This document shows, one piece after another, positions 58,301 to 64,000 of a DNA stretch of 64,000 nucleotides; positions within the stretch are counted from its first letter, which is position 1; each line of letters starts with the position of its first letter. The notes under the pieces were generated by a model, which was given only the letters and a program-made list of their open reading frames with translations, did no database searches and had not been told where the DNA came from. The position numbers and the translations under genes are program-made. Origin of the DNA: Nitzschia sp. pyKryTriq1 (taxonomy: Eukaryota > Bacillariophyta > Bacillariophyceae > Bacillariales > Bacillariaceae); assembly GCA_956465555.1 (NCBI GenBank), contig OY101131.1:199469-263468 (forward strand), written 5' to 3'.

Positions 58301-60154
58301 TCATGGAGCAAGTCGAATTCACCATTTAACAAGCCACAAGCCCCATCGGTATCATACTTCTCAGGCACACCACGTTCAGACACTTCGTCTACGAAGGCAA
58401 CTCCAGGGACATTCCCGCCGGCTTCGAACAATGGACAAAACTGGAGCCCCGCTAATACTGCTGCTCCGAATTCTTTTTCTCCGTTTGGATCCACCCCTTC
58501 CAAGCCCAGTGATACTGCTAGTAGCAGAAATGACAAACCGCTGGATATACCGTCGTCTATGCAGTCAGCCAGTGGAAACCAGTCGTCTTCTGGCTCTGGA
58601 ATGAAATCGTTCTCGCCCTTTGGAAAACCACCAAGCTCCGGATCGACTTCTCTTGGAAGTCCATTCCAGCCCAAAGATACCAACCCTTTCTCATCGACCA
58701 CTAGTGGCGGCTCAAGGACGGCATCGCCCCAACAGGCATCCACGCCATTTGGAAACAGTGCTGGCGGAGGTGGTGCTACCAATCCGTTTGGCTCGTATCA
58801 AAATGGAAGTAGTGGTGGCACAGGGAGCGAAGGAACAGGGTCCAGCAACAACGCTAACACGAGCCCATTTGGCTCTGCATCGACCAATCCTTTTGGCTCT
58901 TATCAACCTGGAAGCGGTGGCGGGGGGTCTGGAGCCAGCAGTAGCGGAGGCTCAGACCCCTTTGGCTCAACGACCTCGCCCAATGGCAGTTTTTCCTCCC
59001 CACCACCGCAACAGGGAGCTTCTCCATTTGGTGGAAGTGGTGCAACAGGGTCGAATCCCTTTGGCTCATCCTCGCCGCCACCGCAACAGGGAGCTTCTCC
59101 ATTTGGTGGAAGTGGTGCAACAGGGTCGAATCCCTTTGGCTCATCCTCGCCGCCACCGCAGCAGGGAGCTTCTCCATTTGGTGCTAACGGTGCGACATCG
59201 TCGAATCCCTATGGTGCCAGCCAGCCTACTAGTAGAAGTAACGCCGACAGGGCTCGGGAAAGCGCGGAGGCTGCCACAAGCAACGGTGCCATGCCAAATT
59301 CTCAACCAAGCGGCAATTTTTTCGCCCCACCAGCCCAAGCCGCCAATTCTCCGTTTGGTGGACCTGGAGGTAAAAACAATAGTGGTGCTGCCACGACAAA
59401 TCCCTTTGGTTCCTCCTCCCCAAACGGCAGTTCTCCTCCACCATCGACACGAGAAAATTCTCCCTTTGGTTCTTCGAATGCTTCTCCATTCGGTGGAGCT
59501 GGTAGCGGCGCTGCATCGACGAATCCTTTTGACTCCTATCGACCGAAAAGTATGAGTAACGCGGAAAGGGCTAGGGCAAATGCCGAAGCGGCTGCGAACG
59601 ATAGCAATGGCACGCCGAATGGAGGTGCTTCTGCCGCATCATCCCAAGCATCAACTTCCCCGTTTGGTCAATCGCAACAAAATAGTGGCAATCCCTTTGG
59701 CTCGTCCTCCGCGTCGCCGTCGTCAAATTCTCCATTTGGTGAACCAGCAGGTGGCAGCAATGGTGCGACATCGAATCCTTTTGGTTCCCCCTTTCAACCT
59801 GGAAGCAGTGGCGGTGCTGGTGGAGCCGACAACAGTGGGTCCACCAATCCCTTTGGCTCGTCCTCGCCAACTGGTAGGGCCTCCGGATCATCACCCCCAC
59901 CACCGCCAAGTTCTCCATTTGGAGGGAACAAGGGAAATCCGTTTGGTACCTACCAGCCCAGCACCACGGAAAAGCAAGCCACCTCCTCCAATCAAGTTGG
60001 CGGTGAAACATCTTTCTTTGTGCCACCAGATGACAATCCCTCTACCAAAAGCAACGCCCAAGGAGGGATGAAGTCGTTCGCGCCATCCGGCAATAGGCCG
60101 AAAGAAGGTCGACCTTCAGGTGAAGGATCCTCGTATTTGGATGGCATCCAGTAG
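55360..60154 (+). CDS. Plastid-targeted coiled-coil protein with PFG repeats
   Basis: Two exons, 55360-55887 and 56084-60154, give 1532 aa; the phase-0 junction (GGAFA-PLLGG) uses GTGAGT and TATTAG. MKFPSVAVAAVLLMAGASSS begins a signal peptide that ends CADAFVP, the plastid motif. A short helix (55600-55700) leads to hydrophobic stretches IPAAAVVTLGALAVG and PLLGGVAAVGLAAAVASQAL. Residues about 250-765 are an Ala/Glu/Arg/Lys coiled coil with an EEARIKAEQERAA-type repeat. A third hydrophobic stretch TIMAGLAVSGAGILAAALTN follows near 791-810. The C-terminal 650 residues are disordered with 23 PFG motifs, mostly NPFGS or SPFGG, and two SNA-D/E-RAR blocks; it ends SSYLDGIQ, echoed by GSYMDAISG near 58255. 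NPF suggests EH-domain ligands, FG suggests nucleoporins, yet the presequence argues for the plastid. I know no named homologue. Confidence 0.8.
59003..59190 (+). repeat. 75-bp tandem repeat within the PFG region
   Basis: A 25-codon unit (start CCACCGCAACAGGGAGCTTC) occurs at 59003-59077 and 59078-59152, with a third partial copy from 59153. The first two copies are nearly identical, so this part of the repeat domain expanded recently. Confidence 0.9.
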
Positions 60155-60859
60155 AGACAATATTGAATAATAATTCTTCCTGCTACTACTAGTAGAGTGT
60201 ATTGAAACACATGACAACTTCCTCTCAGTCTTTTCATTCCTTTCGATGCGTTCCTTTCGGCCGACACTCTCCACTGCTACTACTCTACTCTAGCTCTCTA
60301 TTCGTATTCTCTCCTACTACTACCCGTCGAGTGGAGTAGAGTAGAGAGAAGGCTTCTATGCTCATCCGACCTTACGCGGACTACACACTTACAGTAACGG
60401 TATCTTGTGCGTACTGTTGGGTCGGCTGGGTCAGCAATCATTCGTGATTGGATACCACGTGAATCATCCAGAATGAGGAGGACTGAGGTTTTGCGTGTGG
60501 TCGGTAAGCAGGCAGGCTGTTCTAATAGCGCGCGGCCGGTGGGCTTGTTGTGTGTCTGTTGTATAATCGGGTTCAAAACTCATAAGTAAGTCTAACGGAA
60601 AAAATAATAATTTTGCAATAAATGAAATACGATTCTGTATAAATATATATTCCATGTGTATGACACGAGGTTGGCGACCCTCTATTTTCTGCGATTTCAT
60701 GGACCGAAAAACTTCCAAGCCACGAAAACGCAATTCTTCGATAGCAACAAGAACAACGTTGTCGGTGCAACTGCGTAGTCTATTACTGTATTAGCAAGCA
60801 AACAATCAATCAATACAACAACAACCAAGACAAAAAATACTAGAACAATCTCATCAACA
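60155..60859. other. Spacer, no gene supported
   Basis: TAGTAG/CTACTAC/CTCTAC runs at 60185-60345 and AT-rich DNA at 60595-60660. The final 60 bp before the next ATG (CAATCAATCAATACAACAAC) are a leader-like CAA/CAAT repeat. Confidence 0.5.
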
Positions 60860-63800
60860 ATGGAATCGATGGGGGAGGATGTGCCCATCGAAGTGGTCCG
60901 AACCAAAAGTCGTCCGTTTGGCTTTGCGTTGTTGCAGTGCGGAACAAAACTGGATGATAACCTCAGTGTGATGCTTTCACGTTCGGAAGAAGAGGAAGAC
61001 GAGGATAATGAAGAGGATAATGACGACGATGACGATGACAATGACAATGACAACGACGATAATGACGACGAAGATAGCCGATATGAACAGCCGAATCGTG
61101 ATACGTCGTTGATGGAAGATGATGAGGAAGAAGACGAGGAAGTGGTGAGCGGCCTCCAACTCGTAAAGAGCTCATCGTCGGCCAAAGAAGAACGCCAAGA
61201 ACCAGAGCGAACTTATCACCCTGCGCTTGTAGTAGCCGAATACGCCGAAGGACAGGAGGCAATATGGAGTGAGGACGATGTGAGCACGGTCGTCTCGGTT
61301 CTCGTCAAACCAAAAGAACCGGCGGCTGGGAAACCAAAAAAGAAGAGCCGATTTGGAGCACTCCGTCAACTTATTCCAGCGATCACGATCCCAGAGGATA
61401 AAGAAATTGAGCCCGAAGTCTTGCAAAAGATTCATGTCCGAAAGATCAAAACGAAGAAAACGATCGTTCTTCTTCCACAGCAAAGCGACGAAGGGGCAAA
61501 GACTTTGGTAGATGAAAACGTGAAACAGGAGGCTGCAATGAATATGGTGAAGGCTCGCCAACTCTTGAATCAGGCCCTACTAGCCGAAGGCGAAAACCGT
61601 CTCGAAGACTCTGAAATGTTGGCGAAGAGTGCTTTCGCCCTTGCGACTGCGGCGAGACGCCTGATGACTCCACCGGAGGAGGCGCCTGATCTAGAAGAAG
61701 TGTTGAGCGTCTTGGCCGAGAACGGGGAGCATGCTGCATTCGAGCACCAGAGGATTGTGTTCTCGCAGTCGTTCGAATCACCCTCCCAGTCGAACAAGGA
61801 AGCTTCCAAGCCGAAGGGGAAAGGAGTGCTGTCCGCGGCAACGAACTATGCTGTTAAAGCAAAGGAAATTCTCGAATCCATTTTCCCCAAGAATGTTGAA
61901 CAGGAGCTTCAAGAGTCGTTGTCTCAAGAAATTATGGCTTCCGATACCATTTCCACCTTGGGTCTCAAGTCAGACACTTCCGAATATGAGATGAATACCG
62001 CCCCATCGAATCCTTCCAAGAGCTACACCAACATGGATCTCATGTCGATTTCTTCCTTGAACGAGATTCTTGACGCAGCTGATGATTCGAACGAGAACAT
62101 CCTTCCTTCTCCTCGAAAAATGCTGCCAGTGATTGATGTCCACATCAAAACTCCCCTCTCCACTATGCCAGCCTCTGCTAAAAAGTGGATTTCTCTCTCG
62201 CCCAGATTCCACTCGGGTACGAGTATGTCAGGTAAGAAGGAAGGGGCTTCTCAAGCCGAATCCAAGAGCCAAAAGGCCCCTGCGTCTGCCGAACAAGAGA
62301 ACCGCCCACCCAAGAAGGAGCAAGAAGCACCTAACAAGAGGAAGAAAGGATGGGGTCTTCTCAAGAAACTACGTCGCAATAAGTATTCCAAGAACGATGC
62401 TCCCGATATTATCCTAGAGGAAACCACATCTCTTGATGAGGAAACCGAGGTCATCCAAGAAGAAATGTCCAAGGACGATTCTAATGAGATTGGTGTCCTA
62501 ACGGACGGCCCTTCTAATTCTTTCGAGTCATCCAATGGCGTAAATAGTCTGATTTCGCGTTATCATATTGTCAAGAAAAACTCAAACAGCAGTGGAGAGA
62601 GTCAGTCCGCTGACAGTGCGCCTACGAAGCAAGAAGAAGAAGAAGAAGTTGTCGTCGTCGGAAAAAGTCAGAGCATCGAAAGCATTCGCCCACTCGACAC
62701 CTGCAAATCTGACTGGGACCAAAGCGTGGCATTTGAGCGTAATCCGGTGAAACCAGCGAAAGAAATTGCCACCAAAATTATTTCTGCTCCTAGTCGTTCG
62801 TCGGCTGGTGCCACTCCTAGTGCTTCGGATGGCAATCTGAAGCGATCTATAAGTGATTGGGATGAGGCTTCTTCTTCTGAACCAAGCAAGAAACTTATGC
62901 AGAAGAAGTCCATTGCAAGTCTGAGTTTGGATGAGAGCAGTGCCAGAGATATACTTTCAAAGAGCGAAGAACAATCCAAGCAGGAGAAGTCAAGCAGAAG
63001 AATGGAAACTCCAATCAGTCAGTGGACCGCCAGTGTGGCGACCAATTTCCGAAGCACCCAAGGCAATACTGGTGTTGAAACGGTCGCTGAGACCGAAGCC
63101 ACCGAAAGCCAGACGTACCAGTCCAAGGATGTCGAGGAACAAGAAGAGGAAGCCTCCTCTCCCGCCATTAGCGAAACTGAATCAAGCGGAGTCTCAGTCC
63201 CTGAGCACGCTAGTTCCAAGGGAAGACAGCATCATTCAGAAAAGAGCGAAAGTCGTCAATCGGAATCCCGAATGTCCCGAGAGGAGGCTTTTGCTTTTCC
63301 AACGGAAGAGTCAACACAAGCTGGAAAGGACAGTCTTATCAACTTTGTCATCTCTCCCCGACGCGCCCACATCATGACACCCGGAGGACGAAAACACTTC
63401 GACACCGATCGCGGAGATGAGCCTTCCAGGATTGTAATTCCTGTTCTCAATCCAATTGGAGAGATTGAAAGAGAACAACCATCAGTGAGTATTGACATTC
63501 GAGATGAAGACGATTCCGAGTTGAATCATCATGTGGTCAAACCAGCAGACAAGCAACCAAAGATTATGAGACGTATCAGCAGCCTCTTTGCTGCTCGAAA
63601 GGCACTTGCCAATAAGGGCCGCCAACAACACGTTGGAGAAGAATCGTTTGATATCGAGCAACAAGAGTCTGGCGAAAAAGACCTTCAGCAGGCCATCAGC
63701 GACGGTAACATGAGGGCATATGAAGCGAATCTAAACGCCGAAAACGCGCCGTCGACCCTTTTCCCGTCGGATAGTGTTGTAAAGGGCGATGCGGAAGCCG

Positions 63801-64000
63801 AAGAGACCCCAACCATCGTCTTGGAGCAAGCTATGTCCAACGCGGAGAAAAAGGCGGAAGAAGCGAATTTGGAAGTGGAGAAAGCCCCGTTTCCTCATCG
63901 CAGGTCTCGTCGCAAGCATCCCGCTGCTGCTGCCCGCCCGGTCCCACTCGATTTGGTTGACGCCATTCGTATGCAAGCTGGCTTAGAGCGCAATACTCGG
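60860..64000 (+). CDS. Very long acidic/Ser-rich protein, 3' end outside the window
   Basis: The frame opens at ATG 60860 and stays open for 1047 codons to the window end, so the gene is incomplete. The N-terminus MESMGEDVPIEVVRTKSRPF then GFALLQCGTKLDD is followed by an Asp/Asn/Glu run (about 45-100). A helical segment AMNMVKARQLLNQALLAEGE and MLAKSAFALATAARRLM (about 217-270) resembles a TPR/MIT-like hairpin. Basic patches recur: KKKSRFGALRQLIPA, KRKKGWGLLKKLRRNKYSK, KIMRRISSLFAARKALANKG. Repeated ISxWxxxxxxxP-type short motifs (KRSISDWDEASSS, TPISQWTASV) lie in otherwise disordered Ser/Glu-rich DNA-coded stretches. No catalytic domain and no signal peptide or membrane helix are seen. I do not recognise the family; scaffold or cytoskeletal roles are possible but unproven. 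Confidence 0.7.
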   Translation, partial: MESMGEDVPIEVVRTKSRPFGFALLQCGTKLDDNLSVMLSRSEEEEDEDNEEDNDDDDDDNDNDNDDNDDEDSRYEQPNRDTSLMEDDEEEDEEVVSGLQLVKSSSSAKEERQEPERTYHPALVVAEYAEGQEAIWSEDDVSTVVSVLVKPKEPAAGKPKKKSRFGALRQLIPAITIPEDKEIEPEVLQKIHVRKIKTKKTIVLLPQQSDEGAKTLVDENVKQEAAMNMVKARQLLNQALLAEGENRLEDSEMLAKSAFALATAARRLMTPPEEAPDLEEVLSVLAENGEHAAFEHQRIVFSQSFESPSQSNKEASKPKGKGVLSAATNYAVKAKEILESIFPKNVEQELQESLSQEIMASDTISTLGLKSDTSEYEMNTAPSNPSKSYTNMDLMSISSLNEILDAADDSNENILPSPRKMLPVIDVHIKTPLSTMPASAKKWISLSPRFHSGTSMSGKKEGASQAESKSQKAPASAEQENRPPKKEQEAPNKRKKGWGLLKKLRRNKYSKNDAPDIILEETTSLDEETEVIQEEMSKDDSNEIGVLTDGPSNSFESSNGVNSLISRYHIVKKNSNSSGESQSADSAPTKQEEEEEVVVVGKSQSIESIRPLDTCKSDWDQSVAFERNPVKPAKEIATKIISAPSRSSAGATPSASDGNLKRSISDWDEASSSEPSKKLMQKKSIASLSLDESSARDILSKSEEQSKQEKSSRRMETPISQWTASVATNFRSTQGNTGVETVAETEATESQTYQSKDVEEQEEEASSPAISETESSGVSVPEHASSKGRQHHSEKSESRQSESRMSREEAFAFPTEESTQAGKDSLINFVISPRRAHIMTPGGRKHFDTDRGDEPSRIVIPVLNPIGEIEREQPSVSIDIRDEDDSELNHHVVKPADKQPKIMRRISSLFAARKALANKGRQQHVGEESFDIEQQESGEKDLQQAISDGNMRAYEANLNAENAPSTLFPSDSVVKGDAEAEETPTIVLEQAMSNAEKKAEEANLEVEKAPFPHRRSRRKHPAAAARPVPLDLVDAIRMQAGLERNTR

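Noticed and set aside
1-64000. Possible transposons or LTR/virus-like elements
   Set aside because: No transposase, reverse transcriptase, integrase or capsid-like frame and no long terminal repeats were seen; the duplications found are short and non-coding.

Overview
This 64 kb window is nuclear DNA of a diatom, most likely a raphid pennate; I do not name a species. The evidence is a fucoxanthin chlorophyll a/c light-harvesting gene, several bipartite plastid presequences (signal peptide followed by a Phe at the A-F/G-F cleavage site), the diatom-expanded DVLCGRG domain (DUF6824 type), and few, short GT-AG introns. Genes lie on both strands without operons. They are mostly single-exon, and proteins are rich in Ser, Asn, Gln, Asp and His homopolymers made by trinucleotide repeats. 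Spacers are rich in TAGTAG tracts and GTAC/ACCGGT palindromes.

Layout. 1-5.4 kb: 3' end of a double-PAS protein, a doubtful nuclear-type small protein, a stretch of possibly decayed coding DNA, and a plastid-type MscS channel. 5.9-13.7 kb: an O-fucosyltransferase-like type II membrane protein, a three-exon mitochondrial ClpB/Hsp78 disaggregase and a two-exon DVLCGRG-domain protein. 14.6-17.9 kb: three tandem, same-strand genes for short secreted proteins that share a signal peptide, an RRLR block, a K-x-Y-x-x-LA-x-x-V core and Met-Ser tails. In the first two, RXL tripeptides precede the tail blocks. This is the most novel-looking locus. 18.7-28.4 kb: an RWD-domain protein, a seven-helix receptor, a ThrE-type exporter, a plastid cupin-like membrane protein and a Golgi-type GT8 glycosyltransferase. 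29.0-40.6 kb: an Lhcf gene with a 30-nt microexon, a plastid hypothetical protein, a metal-dependent cyclase-family hydrolase, a glutathionyl-hydroquinone reductase, a small diatom-family protein, a Nudix hydrolase, a sulfotransferase and a bZIP factor. 41.7-53.0 kb: two unlinked 88-96 aa Ser/Arg-rich proteins sharing an MPG start and a WGHFVDI end, with between them a HAD-ankyrin fusion, an SDR with a long disordered N-terminus, a TPR-like protein and a DnaJ-X protein. 55.4-64 kb: a 1532 aa plastid-targeted coiled-coil protein with 23 PFG repeats, and the 5' part of a very long acidic/Ser-rich protein that runs off the window.

The genes do not form one pathway. Themes are organelle function (Lhcf, MscS, cupin-like, coiled-coil/PFG, ClpB), secretory glycan modification (O-FucT-like, GT8, sulfotransferase), and sensing or regulation (PAS, 7TM receptor, bZIP). 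Four perfect TGACGTCA palindromes fall only in intergenic DNA, and the window also encodes a bZIP of the general type that reads such sites; the link is inference. I saw no tRNA, rRNA, CRISPR array, or recognisable transposon or virus-like element. Exon joins were checked by hand for reading phase; each multi-exon CDS totals a whole number of codons.
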